Positions 12,181 to 24,100 of a stretch of DNA of 64,000 bases are shown in pieces (the stretch's first letter is position 1; each line of letters opens with the position of its first letter). A model generated the notes under the pieces. That model was not told where the DNA came from. It saw nothing but the letters and a program-made list of their open reading frames with translations, and made no database searches. The position numbers were made by a program, and so were the translations under genes. Source of the DNA: Anagrus nilaparvatae (lineage: Eukaryota > Arthropoda > Insecta > Hymenoptera > Mymaridae); assembly GCA_022575985.1 (NCBI GenBank), contig JAKSXM010000007.1, positions 60,666,501 through 60,730,500 of the forward strand. The letters run 5' to 3'.

Positions 12181-12182
12181 TA

Positions 12183-12900
12183 CTTACCAAAAAAAAAAAA
12201 CAAGAAAACATAAATTTTAGAGTAAATAAGAAGAAAAAAAATTTCTTTTACTTTTTAAGAAAATCGCAAAAAACTTTCTTGTCAGTTTTCCCAATTACCC
12301 CAAAACAGAAACTAAAAACTGATATCAAGATTGATTTTAGCGTTAAAAAAATTATTGCAAGAGTATAAATTTTATACTTAAAATTTGAGATTACCTTAAA
12401 TTCGAAAAAAAGCTGCAGTTTTGAAACTTTCGGATCTAAAACCTAAAAAAATGGTATAGTATCATATTTTTACCTATACTGAACCCAGTCAAATTAGTTT
12501 CTTTAAAATCCGAGACTTTCGACTAAAAATCCCTCATATATTAATTAAAGACTCAAAAAAAAAAAAAATTAATATCCAAACCCAGCCACACGTATCTATT
12601 AAAATTGTTTTTTTCCTTTTATTTTTTAAATATACATATTTCTGATAAAAAAAAACAATATTTAATTTTAATATGTGAGAAAAAGATAAAAAAATTTTTT
12701 TTCTTTTTCATTATAATATTTCTTAATGAAAGAGGCGACAAACTTTTTTTTTATATAGTATACATATTTTGCATGGTAGTAAAAATATTGTATAAATAGG
12801 TAAAAGTATCATCAAAAAAAAAGAATAAAAAGAGATAGATAGAAAAAAAAAATTTTTTTATAAAAAAATATGTCTACAGGATACATTCATATACATACAT
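12183..12900. other. Noncoding AT-rich stretch
   Basis: Long A and T tracts; no gene. The frames at 12031-12213 and 12605-12799 are low-complexity chance frames. Confidence 0.5.
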
Positions 12901-12934
12901 GTAAAGTCGGTACCGATGCGTCCCATCATCATCA

Positions 12935-12965
12935 TATAAGCAAAAAGCAAGACACACCGCAGTCG
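12935..12965 (+). promoter_or_regulatory. Candidate core promoter of the TGF-beta ligand gene
   Basis: A TATAAG box at 12935-12940 is followed 26 bases later by a cagtcg initiator-like word (12960-12965). The surrounding 12905-12995 is less AT-rich and has CpG words (gtaccgatgcgtccc, cagtcgacacgcggcg), unlike the flanking DNA. It lies about 1.06 kb upstream of the first coding ATG. Assignment is by position and motif only. Confidence 0.3.
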
Positions 12966-13502
12966 ACACGCGGCGTTCATACGAGTTATATCGACAATAT
13001 TTAAAATTATACTTTTTTAAAATATTAAAAAAAAACAATTTTTTTAAATATTAGTATATTAACATAAAAAACTTACGTTATTTTTATAGCTAATGAATAT
13101 AAATGTTTTTTTTTTAGAAAGTGAAATATGCAAAAAAGTATGTGTTAATATTTTTAATTAGTTAAAAAATGTGTGTTTTAATTAAATTTTGTATTTTTTA
13201 ATTAATTAGTTGAATTAAAAAATTTTGTGTATGTGTGTGTGAGTGTATCTAAAAAAAAATAAGATAAAAACATTGAATATTTTAAAGTGTGTTAAATACA
13301 TTGAATAAAATATTTAAATAAACCACAAAATTTATTTTTTTTTTTTAGTCACTCTGAGAAATATTTAATAAAATTTTTTTATACATAAGTGTATATGCAT
13401 GTAAATGAGTGTTAATAAAGATTGAAAAGAACCAAATAAACAAAAAAAAAAAAAAATGTTAATATAAAAATAAAACAGAAAAATAAATAAAAAAAAAAAA
13501 AA

Positions 13503-13664
13503 ATGAATTGCCGCCGGTCGTCGTCGATTAAGAAGTCAATATCATCAACTACGAGGTCCAACATTAACAATAATTATAAGCATAGTCATCGAACCTACCG
13601 CGATTTCGAAAGAGCATCATCAGCAGCCACTTGTTATCGTAAACACTTATGGACCATCAACTAA
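13503..13664 (+). CDS. Possible upstream open frame in the ligand-gene leader
   Basis: An ATG frame of 53 codons, starting MNCRRSSSIKKSISSTTRSN and ending HLWTIN, opens at 13503 and stops at 13664. It is too short for most gene finders. Its base composition is less AT-rich than its surroundings, with CpG words near the start. It precedes the ligand start at 14025 and is in a different frame (offset 522 bases equals 174 codons, but a stop separates them). It could be an upstream open frame in the 5' leader, or simply a GC-richer leader segment. I recognise no protein family. Transcript data would decide. Confidence 0.25.
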   Translation: MNCRRSSSIKKSISSTTRSNINNNYKHSHRTYRDFERASSAATCYRKHLWTIN

Positions 13665-14024
13665 AATAAAAAAAAAGATATTTTTTTTTTAAATGTGATC
13701 AGTCGACCAGTCATCTTATTAAATAAAAAAAAATATTTCTTTTAATAAAAATGTTGAGAGAAAAATTTAATGGTAAAATTTTTTTTTGAAATTTTTATTA
13801 TTACTACACAGAAAGGAAAAAAAAAATTATAATTAAATATGTCACGTTGGAGAAAAAGAAACTTTTCATTATTAGGCATACCGTCCTCAGAATTTTACGG
13901 TTGAAAAAATTTTGTGCAATAAATAAAAAAAAAATGAATAACTAAAACATTTTAGTGTTCAACAATAAAAAAAAAATCAGTGTGCAGATTATTGTGAGAA
14001 TTGTTTTTACACCGAATTTTGGCT

Positions 14025-14276
14025 ATGGGCATCATCAGAAATGTAGAATCAAGATATAATAATAATAATATTAATAATAATGCTGATGATAATATTAATT
14101 ATTATTATTATTTAAATAAAAGGTTATCATTTATAAAAAAAAGCAGATTATTGATATTAACAATAATAATAATAATATTAAATGGTACATTATTTGTTAA
14201 TGCTAATGATATGGTTAATATTAAAACAAGTATTGTTAAAGGACTTGGTCTTAAAAGGATACCAGATCCGTCTAAG
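14025..14276 (+). CDS. mav: TGF-beta ligand (Maverick-like), coding exon 1: signal peptide
   Basis: The first coding exon gives 84 residues from the ATG at 14025 to the donor aag|gtgagt at 14277 (phase 0). The first 36 residues are unusual for a leader, with an Asn-rich run and YYYYL. Then comes a basic patch (KRLSFIKKSR, residues 32-41), a hydrophobic core (LLILTIIIIILNGTLFV) and a likely cleavage after VNA at about residue 60. The exon ends KGLGLKRIPDPSK. A longer frame starts at 14001 with a TTG codon, but the first ATG is at 14025. A later start within the exon would also leave the signal peptide intact only if it lay before residue 38; there is no such Met. The Asn run is coded by AAT repeats and is likely a microsatellite expansion. 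The exon joins in frame to 53393. Confidence 0.75.
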
Positions 14277-14509
14277 GTGAGTTATTTTTTAATTTTTATT
14301 TTATTTCATAATCAAAATGATTTATTGTATAAAAAATGTTAATTTAATAAATATTATGATTTATAGAAAAAATAAGTAAATTATGTATACAGGATTTCAT
14401 GTTTTTACGCGATTAATACTTAGTTTTGTAGGACAGTTATTGAAAAACTTTATTTATATATAAAGAAAGATTTTAAAAATTATCATTTAAAAAAATTCTA
14501 AACCTTTAG

Positions 14510-14945
14510 GTAGATGCAAAAAGAAAAACAATTTTTGGTTGTATTTCATAAGGAATATTTCAGAATAAAGAAACTAAGATATTTTTCACTACTATATTTG
14601 AAACGAAAAAAACCAATTTTAAGCTCAAAAGACTCAAAATCATTCATGCCCCTAATGAATTCTTTAGCATTTAATTTAAAAAATATTCTTTCACATAAGC
14701 AACATAATTATTCAATAGCGAATTATTTATTTGAGATAAAAATATAAAAAAATATCAAATTTAATTATAGTGAATCGTGGTGTTCTTATATATCCTTAGG
14801 AAACCATTTCACTTGCGAGAAAATTTATGGTCTTAAATTGTTCTGCTAATAACATAAACTATCCTTACAGAAGTAAAAAAGAATAAATTAAGAGTTTATA
14901 AATTTATCTCATAATTGTCTTCTTAAAGAATTTTATTCTAATTTT
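14510..14945 (+). repeat. Dispersed repeat, copy 1 (inverted copy at 36145-36640)
   Basis: The sequence atttcataaggaatatttc, aactaagatatttttcacta, cgagaaaatttatggtctta and aagagtttataaatttatct is matched in reverse complement, in the same order, at 36640 down to 36145. The small frame at 14514-14747 is part of this repeat: its peptide KEYFRIKKLRYFSLL recurs as KEYFRIRKLNYFSLL in the other copy. A frame kept across two copies may be chance or the relic of an element protein. There are no start or family signals, so I treat it as repeat DNA. Confidence 0.65.
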
Positions 14946-16378
14946 TACTATGTAAAATTAAAAAAAATTAAAACTAATACTGTTATGATAAAAAAAATTT
15001 TATTATATAAAAAAATTTATTGCTTTAAAACTGTTATAAAATTAAATATTTATATAAAAATTAAAACTATTACCTACATTTATTTAATGTCTTTATAAAA
15101 TCTATAAATAAATATATATTTATTCATAATCTTATTAAACACTGATGCAAATTAAAAAAAAAAAATTTATGACATAAGGTAAAGAAGGCTATTACTGAGC
15201 AGTTACCGAATACGTAATTGTTATTTCTGAATTGAAGTCGTAACTCGAAGGATTTAAAATTGTATTCAAGCTCACGCTCTTTACCTTACAAACAAATAAT
15301 TATAATAATTAATTTTATTAAATTAATAATTTTTTAATTTTGGGGCATATGAATCATTTACATTTTGTTTACATTTTTCTTGACGCATTAAGTTAATAAA
15401 ATTATTTTTAATGTAAAATATAATAAAAAAATGAAATTACACTAATATAAATTTTTTATGCTTATATATTTTTTATTGTACAGTTTTATTTAACTTTTAC
15501 AAATTTTATGATTTTTAACATGGTTATTAATTGTTATTAAAATTATATAATTCATAGTTCTGGAGTTTTCAGAATTACTATATTTCCCGAATGTTAGGCT
15601 CTAAAAGTAAAATTATTTCACTGCATCAGTGGGGAGAAAGCACGTATTTCCCAGATGCTGCGCGTCCGAAAAAGAGATGTTTTTTGCCACTGACGCAGAG
15701 AAATTTTATATAGCCCTTGAACATAAATAAAGGATGCCCCAAATCACAGTTTACTATCGGATTCATGCGATTTGGGCCATTTTTTACTTTTCTAGATACG
15801 AACCGTAAATATATATTAAAATATATATTTAAATAAATGTACTGATCGCAATTGCAATAGTAAGAAAAGTAATAATAAGTAACTATTTCGCACTGTTTCT
15901 GATTACATTAGGATTTTTTTACAGAAATCGCATGCTTCTTTAAAAGCGAATCATTACTGCATGTAAGGAAAAATATTCTCTTAATACTGGGACAAGCGTA
16001 TTTCTAGTTTCCAAAAATATACAAAATAATATACTTACAAAAACGTATATTTTCTCGCCCTTGACAAAAAAAAAGTTTAGTGAAATTAACCTAAACAAAT
16101 TTTGTAAATAAAAATTAATAAACATTGTTAAATATAACCCAAAAATTAGAGTAAATTTTACTAAAAAATTCAGGTTTTAGTTTTTTCTTTAAATTTTATT
16201 AGTAAATTTTACTAAATTTATTGTGACATCAAACCAATTAACTTCAAATATAATAGTAAAACAAAACATTATTTTGGTTATATTTACTAATTTTTTGTAT
16301 GCGTGAGTATATCACGACTCATAATCAAAAAAATGAGCTAGTACTACACAAACCGCTCGTATTACCATATAATCATCT
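14946..16378. other. Intron DNA; fragment of a palindromic low-copy repeat
   Basis: Mostly AT-rich. Around 15580-15800 there is aagcacgtatttcccagatg, gatgccccaaatcacagttt and, inverted, gcgatttgggccattttt. Related words occur near 21255-21330, 43640-43800 and 56570-56720, suggesting an old dispersed family (family C), too diverged to bound. The minus frame 15940-16125 looks like chance. Confidence 0.4.
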
Positions 16379-16380
16379 TA

Positions 16381-17031
16381 GTAGAGGAAATTATTACATC
16401 AAAATGAGGTAATTAGCCGATTTCCACCGCCAGTTAAAAGTGACCAAATTTTTGTGAAAATCGCTTCAGCACTACCTTAACTAAAAAGTTATGCTTTCAA
16501 AACTTTTTGGACGAACCCCTTTTTGGGTTAGTTTTCCCCTTTTTGGGGGTAAAAAAAAAAATTGTTTTTAAGAAATTAGAATCGATTAATTTTTGCATTT
16601 TAAAAAGAAAAGGTGAATATGAAATTTTTAATTAAATGTACCCCTTTCAAGTTACAGCCCTCAAAACTTTGATTTTTTTGATTTTAATACTCAGAGTATG
16701 GCGTAAATACTTCACGCCATACTCGTATTAAAATATTAAAATAAAAAAAATCGAAGTTTTGAGGGCTGTAACTTGAAAGGGGTACATTTAATTAAAAATT
16801 TCATATTCACCTTTTCTTTTTAAAATGCAAAAATTAATCGATTCTAATTTCTTAAAAACAATTTTTTTTTACCCCCAAAAAGGGGCAAACTAACCCAAAA
16901 ACGGGGTTCGTCCAAAAAGTTTTGAAAGCATAACTTTTTAGTTAAGGTAGTACTGAAGCGATTTCCACAAAAATTTGGTCACTTTTAATTGGCGGTGGAA
17001 ATCGGGTAGGGTATGTAATAATTTCCTCTAC
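16381..17031. mobile_element. Near-perfect 651-base hairpin element with TA duplication
   Basis: The left arm starts gtagaggaaattattacat and the right arm ends with the complement, flanked by TA on both sides (16379-16380 and 17032-17033). The arms of about 320 bases pair almost completely through words such as caaatttttgtgaaaatcgc, gttatgctttcaaaactttt and cctttcaagttacagccctc. The turn is at about 16700-16711 (ggcgtaaatacttcacgcc). No coding capacity. High arm identity suggests recent insertion or gene conversion between the arms. Confidence 0.85.
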
Positions 17032-17033
17032 TA

Positions 17034-18394
17034 TCTGAGGCGAAGAATTTAAAGAATTTTTTGTGAACAAAGTAATTTCCGTCTAATATAGTTCAAAATT
17101 AAATAAAGTCTTTTGCCACAAAAAGACTAAAATAAAAGGACAAATTTTACGATATAATATAGATGAAAAAAAACTTTTCTCAAAAATATATGAGTAGAAA
17201 AAAAAATTTTAATACTTATTAGTGTATTGTAAAGACTCACTTTAAACTCTTGTAACAAAAATAACTATTTTTATATAATTATTTACATATATTTATTGGA
17301 ATCTATTAAATTCTTTTATTCTACTTTTTCAAATCAAATTCTGAAAAAAACGTCAAAAGCTTTTAAGCCCTTAAATTTGCTAACTCCACATTATCAATAT
17401 TTAAAAATACTGAAACTGAGTAAATTGTTAATTTTTAACACAAATTATACGAAACAAGGAAATTTTTTGTCAAATTTATCAACAAAAAAAAAACTGACAC
17501 TATCTTTTGATTTATTTGTAAATTAATTATTTTATATATAGGTCAATACAATATAAATATTTTTTTTCACATGCTACTGTATCTACATGACACATTTGTT
17601 TCCGAATTATTGTATATTTTTGCTTTTATAAAAAATAATCTAAAAATATATTAAAATTTTACACACTGTACAGTTATTACATAAAATTAAAAATTTTTTT
17701 TAATTATATTTATTATTATTATTATTAATTTATTATCTTTAAATTTTTATTAATTTACCATATATATTACTAAATAAATACAAAAAATTATAATATTATT
17801 AATCCAAAATAAAAAAAACATGCTTGACTTGTATATTATTATTTTTTTTTTTCAAATTCAAAAAAATCTTAATTGATTTTAATGTACTTTTCATGTCATA
17901 AAAATTATTTTAATATTTTGAAATATATACTTATATAATAAAGCATTATAGAATATTCATTAAATTTATTAGGATTATAGCTGAGTATATTGATAAATTG
18001 AAAGATATATATGTAAAATATTTTAAGTATTAAATATTTTAAGTTCATGTAATTAAAAGATTTTAATAAATCAATTTCTAATTTTTTGAATCTCCACTTA
18101 ATTTTTTTTTCTAAATTTGAGGATTGACGGTAACATATATATTTTTATATTTTTGTTCATTTTACGTTTAGTGCGGTCAAAAATTTCTTTTTCAATCTGT
18201 TTGAGTGTTATCAAAAACATAAATAAATTGAATACTTCCTGAATAAATTTTTCAATTTTGTTTTATGTTTTGTTTATTTTTGTCCAAATAAAAAAAATTT
18301 ATCTATTTTTCAACTATTTTTTAAAATTGTAAAATTCTACAATTTTTAGCATATAAAACAGTATTACCAAATAAAACAGGAATCTTTTTAGACT
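17034..18394. other. Intron DNA without recognised features
   Basis: AT-rich, with a short (TTA)n tract at about 17706-17727. The 76-codon frame at 17296-17526 has no recognisable domain. Confidence 0.5.
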
Positions 18395-18576
18395 CAGAGG
18401 CGGATCTAGAAATTTTTTTGGGGGTTCATTTGAATCAAATTACAAAAAATTTTCAAAAAACGTCCTTAAAATTTTTTTGGGGGGTCAAAATGGTACTTCG
18501 CGTTAATTATGTAAGGTAAAATTAGCTAAAAAAAGGTAAAATTGACCCCTTTGACCCCCCCCTGTATCCACCACTG
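18395..18576. mobile_element. Short MITE-like repeat
   Basis: About 182 bases opening cagaggcggatctagaaat and closing tgtatccaccactg, an imperfect terminal inverted repeat (cag.ggcggat). G-rich words lie near the left (ttttttgggggttc, tggggggtc) and C-rich ones near the right. The ends resemble MITE termini of the CAGTGGCGGAT type known in animals. A target duplication is not clear, so the superfamily is left open. Confidence 0.55.
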
Positions 18577-21500
18577 GGACTTGTCAAGAAAAATATTATT
18601 CTGCCAAATTTTTAAACTAAAAATATTGCAATAAAATAAAGAGTAAAAATTTTTTACTGAAAGGTAGTAAATTTAATAAGAATCAAATAAATACTTCAAA
18701 AAATTTTCAAAGACTTCTTAAATACTCAAAAAAAAAACTCTTTCTAAACATTTAATATCCCGGGTCAATCACGAAGACCTAGAACGAAGACTATGTACTA
18801 AAAATGAAAAAAAAAATTCTAAATTCTCATGTCGAGATTATTCACATGTACATTTTAATTAAAAAAAAAAGAAAAAAAATGAACAATATACATCACACGC
18901 AATCATTTAAAAATATAAATAAAAATATGTGTCTCTATGCGAATGCATAAAATATTTCAAAAAATATACCAACAAACGACACGAACTCCTTAATTGAAAT
19001 GGTATGCGATCTAAACATATAAATCATAACTACTTATTTGATCATCATCAACTTTTTATTTGACTTTTAAATTTTTCTTTTATTATGTGATGCATCGTCA
19101 AAAAAAGTAAATCATGAATTTTTAATATATATCAGTTACTATGCTTTTAATCTTAGATTTTGAATAATTAATTTTGAATTTATAATTGAATTTTTGAATA
19201 TATTTTATTTTACGAAAAATTAGAATTTAGCCTGGAAAGTTAAAATTAACAGCTGCAAAAGCTAATTAAAAAATAAATTATTTTTCAATTACATTAATTC
19301 TATTATTATTTGATACATAAAAGATTTTATAATTAATTTTTTATCTATAAATAAAAAATGATATTTTAATTGAAAAAGTAAAAAATTTGAATGAAATTAA
19401 TATATTTATTATTCCGGCGTAAAGAATGTGAGTATATCTTTCTTTCAGTTTTATAATATAAATTCTGACCGTTAGATTCTAAAAAATCATAAACGAAGAT
19501 AATTTTAGAATCAACCTTCAATTCTATTATTATGCATAGTACAATAAATCAATAAATTACATTTATTAATTACAATAATTTACTTTTTTAAATGGAATTT
19601 TCTTTTAATTTTTGAATAATTATACGCGTAGAATATAAAGAATTATTTAATTTGTTATTTTTTATCAAAAAAAAAAACATATTTTTTATGCGGAATTCCA
19701 AATAAATAACGCAAAGAATGCTCTTCAGTAAAAAAATGGAATTAAGTATCAAAGCCCCTAAATAGAGAATGCTATATACCTAAACTGAGGAGCCTCGCAG
19801 TACCTCAGATCTACTACGTTCAATAATTGCAAAACACTTATTTTTCGGATTTCGGGATACAAAGTACACTAACTAACGGTAAAATCATTTTTTCGATATA
19901 ACACCCCTCTTCAGTTCAGAGTTACACAATGATTCAATGTTCAATTTAATTTTCATGTCCATTGACAATCTGTACACGAAGAGAAAATGTGGACATCTAA
20001 TACCTTTGGCCAAATGTGGCTCAAAAATGCACTTCCCGAACTTTGAGTCAAAGAATAAACCTTTGACAGTCAGATAATTTAAAAATTCATAGTTACTTAA
20101 AAATGTATACCAGCTGCAGCAGGATATTTTCGTATGAGCAAGCCTTATAAAAAATCAGCTATTTTACTGCGATTATGCAAAAAACAAAAAATGCCCCAAA
20201 TCACCCCAGTTTCCCAAATAATTTACAAAATTATAAGTTATATAAGATTCAAAATATTTATCAGTCGTCTACGACGAGGTCTACGAATAAAAAATAAAAA
20301 ATATTTTACTAATAAGAAAGTATATAAAATTAAAGTTGTTATTTTGATACAAAAGATAAAAATGTACAAAATTTTATAAATTATTTAACACACACACACA
20401 CACCTTATAAAAATTATCTTTATACTTAAAATAGATTAATTTGCTAAAAAAAAAAAAATTTTTTACAAAATTAAACATTAATAATAATTGTACACAAGTT
20501 AAAAATTGATGTTTTACAAATTTATAAGCATGTTTTTTAATATCAGCAACAGGTGTTAGCTTAAAGTATAGATAATTATATTTATTTAAATTTATTCTTT
20601 ATGTACAATGAACTCTCATTTATTATTATTATTATTATTTTTTTTTTTGTATTTTTTTAATTACATGTCATGAATCAATTTAATCAAATACTTATTATTA
20701 TACTATTCTTATATAAATGTGGATTTTACTTTCAAAAATTATGATAATTATAAAAAATAAATTGGTACTGTAATCAATTAATTATACATTTTTATCTTTT
20801 ATAAATGTCGTACGTACTTTATAGAGGATCCGCCGTTTCTTCCAATTCCAAGAAAAACAAAAATTTTTTTCAAAAAAAAAATTGATGTAATTTAGTTAGA
20901 TTAAAAAATGCCTGGCATGCCTCATTCGAGTCTCTTAAACTATTGAAGATTTAAATTAAGGATGCTCTGTACGTACCTACTTTGTGTATAGTCGTCTATA
21001 TGAGTCGTATAGAAATAGCACATTGTGAAAATAAAATATTTCAGTCATATATTATATTACTTTATTAATATGTTAACAAAAGAATAATAACTTTTCAGGA
21101 TTTGGTATCAGAAAATGCGACACGTTAACTTTTGGGTGATTAAGTGACAAGTACAGACAAAATTTGATTATTATGGAATAATCCAAATCATCAAACATGA
21201 AAATTTGATTCATATAGGTATCTGTGTACTGAAAAAAATTTCTACTTGCCACAGTAGTATATTACGAACCCATGCCCAGAAAAGTATAAAGTTCCCAAAT
21301 CACGCGTAAACTGAGATTTGGGACATTCTTTTTTTAAAGATAAGGATCGTATAATATTTTTCTTCGTCAGTGGCGAGAATTTTTTTCCGCCACACAGCGT
21401 CCGAGATATACGTGCTTTCTGGCCAACGACAAAAAAACAAATTTTTTCCTCTCGCGGCACGTAAAAATACGCTTGGGCAAGCGGAATTCCAAGAGGAAAT

Positions 21501-21670
21501 TTCCGCTTGCTGCAAATGGAAAAAGTTTGCAGTGTGCTCTTGGTAGCCCTTGTGATGCTTCGTGGCGCAAACTTTTCTAGAGGGTGAAATTACCTTGAAT
21601 TCTTCCTGGATAAAATGAAAACTCTTATTGTAAAATATCTACTTTTCAACAAGTTAGTTGTAAATTATAA
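18577..21670. other. Intron DNA, mostly unremarkable
   Basis: AT-rich. It holds an (AC)7 tract at about 20389-20402, (TTA)n at about 20620-20640 and, from 21229, actgaaaaaaatttctacttgcca, a word resembling one end of a MITE with a ggcaagt terminus. At 21400-21600 there is a less AT-rich patch with gcggaattcc and overlapping minus frames (21242-21570) of no recognisable family, probably repeat-derived. A weakly similar patch is at 41380-41420. Confidence 0.45.
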
Positions 21671-22568
21671 CCCTCAGAAGTACGGGGGGGTCCATCGGAC
21701 CCTATGGTAGTTTTAAAAAACATTATATTATCCTAAATCTATAATGGCACTTCCTGTATATGTTGGGTAATTCATTTTTATAGTTGTATTACTCATCTAA
21801 AACTATAAAAGCCCCAGAACTTTTCGGGTATTGGTTGCATGCGCTTTGAAAAATTTTTTTGGGGTCCACTAGACCCCCGCGCGTAGTTACGTAATATTTT
21901 TTGCTTTAAAAAAATTGTGATTTTGTAAATATTTTTAAATTATCTGATTGATAAATCAATGTTTTATAAAAATTCAATAAAAGAATGTTCTTTAAATAAT
22001 TTAAACATTGCCATTTAATGCATAAAAGTTCAGAAAATGCAATGGGCAAGGACCACACTTCGAGTATACACTTAAGGTTATAAAAAATATGATAAAAATG
22101 TGTTTCAATATTTGTAAAATTAATTTATCTTTTATTTTTTGTATTTTTAAAATGAAACAAGTATTTTAATAAAAAAAATGGAAGCTTACAAAAAGAATTC
22201 AAGGGAATAATTCATGTTTTTTTTAATTTTAAATTTCTTACTTAAATTTCTTTAAAGTTTACTCTTTAATATTTCCCGTTTAGTGGTTAAAAAGTTGTTT
22301 TATAATTTTTTAAACCAATTTTATTGCTAATTAAAAAAATCACCCTTTTTATAAAGACAAGAATTTTTTTTTTAATACCTTTAACAAGACTAACAATTTT
22401 CAGTTTTTTATTTTATAATCGCATAATTGAACTCTTCTGCGTTCGAAATAAAAAAAAAGAAGTTAATTTTGGACCAATTTTGAAGGAGTTATAGACTTAC
22501 AAAGTCGCTGGGGTCCGCTAGACCCCCCGTGCTCTAACGTTTTCGGAAGGCACCCGTGCTGCTAAGGG
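21671..22568. mobile_element. piggyBac-like MITE
   Basis: The left end reads ccctcagaagtacggggggg after ataa. The right end reads acccgtgctgctaaggg followed by ttaa. The CCCT...AGGG ends next to TTAA (the left copy mutated to ATAA) fit piggyBac-type target duplications. Near both termini, and once internally at about 21862, is the word ggggtcc.ctagacccc or a variant (21690, 21862, 22510). The 898-base body has no frame of note, so it is non-autonomous. Confidence 0.6.
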
Positions 22569-22771
22569 TTAATCGAAGAATAAATCCTTTATTTATAACA
22601 AGATTTATACCTACATTTTTTAAAGGACATCTTTGTGATTGCTATATAAAAACTGAATTTAAATTTTTATTGTGTCTTTGAATTAATTATTGCAAACAGA
22701 TTTTCAGAGTCTAGTTTGAATATTTTTAAACTACTTTATCAATTTATGCTAATTGCCATTAAAAACAAGTA

Positions 22772-22975
22772 GAGCGAAGCAAATCATCCGATGATCTGAT
22801 GCACGATTAAAATTGCTTTTTAAATTATCCGATCGACATCAAAATTTATGTAGTTTATTTTTATGACGATGAAAACTTAAATTTCAAATATGATAGCTAT
22901 CTGATAAATAGTTTGTTGTCTAAATTCTGTCCACAAAACCTAGAATTTTTCTCTCTATCAGGTAAATCTTCGCTC
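22772..22975. mobile_element. MITE with gagcgaag termini
   Basis: About 204 bases beginning gagcgaagcaaatcatccga and ending aggtaaatcttcgctc, with TA on both outer sides (22770-22771 and 22976-22977). The terminal inverted repeat is imperfect after the first nine bases. Noncoding. Confidence 0.55.
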
Positions 22976-22977
22976 TA

Positions 22978-23528
22978 TAACTTTATATTATTTTGAAAGT
23001 AAAATTTTTAATTTAAAATTGATTTGAAATTTTTTATCTATAATAACAAGGTTAATTACTAAACTATTTTTATATTTACATATAAGTATTAAATAACTTT
23101 AATCATTTAATCAAATTAATTTTTTTTTTTTTTGCGATATAGCATAATTGATATTTTTAAAATGAAATAAGAAAAAAATTTAATATAGTTTGTATTAAGA
23201 TATTATTAATATGATTAAAATTTTTTTTGTATTGATTTCGTCATTTTATTTTTTTTTTTTTTTTTTTTTTTTTGTCAAATAAATATAATAAAATTATAAG
23301 ATATTTATCGCAAAATATTTTTTTTATTCGTATTTAATATTCGTATTAAAACTATAGAAATTTTTTGTGTGTATTTTATATATTATTTTATTAATTTAAA
23401 AAATTCCCAAAAATTTATAATAATTTAGTTAAAACTAGTTAAATCCTCTAATATTAAAAGTAAAAAAGTTAGTATAAAATAGCAATTAACAAACAAATTG
23501 TTTTTTTATATTAATTATATCATTAGTA
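22978..23528. other. Intron DNA with long T tract
   Basis: AT-rich, with a run of about 23 T at 23249-23272. Nothing else recognised. Confidence 0.5.
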
Positions 23529-24100
23529 CTCCAGTCAAAATACGGGTGGACTTACGGTTGCGAATACGAGATTTGCTCTAGTGTAGGTTTTTTGGGTCGC
23601 TGAAAACGAAAATCAGGCTCATTTGACTATGAAAATGGGGCTTCACCTTTAAATTTGCAAAAACTACCTCCAAAAGGGGGTATTTTTGATGTATTTGCGT
23701 TCTGAGTAAATAGATATGTCCAAAAATTAGTATATAAGGGTTTTTGGGTCGCTAATTAAGAATCTCAATGATTTTTGAAGGTGAAATTAATATTTCATCC
23801 TTAAATTAGCTAAAACTACCCCCTAACTGGGGTGTTTCTGCTGTTTCTGCACTTTTTGCTTCAAGATTAGGTCCACAAGGGTTTTTTGGGTCTCTGAACA
23901 CAAATTTCATGGATTTTTTGATGAAAAATTAATATTTCACCCTTATATTAGCTAAAACTACCCCCAAAAGGCGGTTAAATCAAAAATACCCCTTTTTGGG
24001 GGTAGTTTTTGCAAATTTAAGGGTGAAGCCCCATTTTCTTAGCCAAATGACCCTGATTTTCGTGTTCAGCGACCCAAAAAACCTATACTAGAGCAGAATT
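23529..24100. mobile_element. Family A palindromic element, copy 2
   Basis: Starts ctccagtcaaaatacggg after TA (23527-23528), the same left terminus as the copies at 33494 and 59531. Internal sub-units gttttttgggtcgctgaaaa, acctttaaatttgcaaaaac and actacctccaaaaggg appear again in reverse on the right (tagtttttgcaaatttaagg, gttcagcgacccaaaaaacc). The right terminus is lost or diverged. Noncoding. Confidence 0.65.

Noticed and set aside
14001..14024. Extension of ligand exon 1 to a TTG codon at 14001
   Set aside because: A TTG start is unlikely in animals; the first ATG in frame is at 14025.
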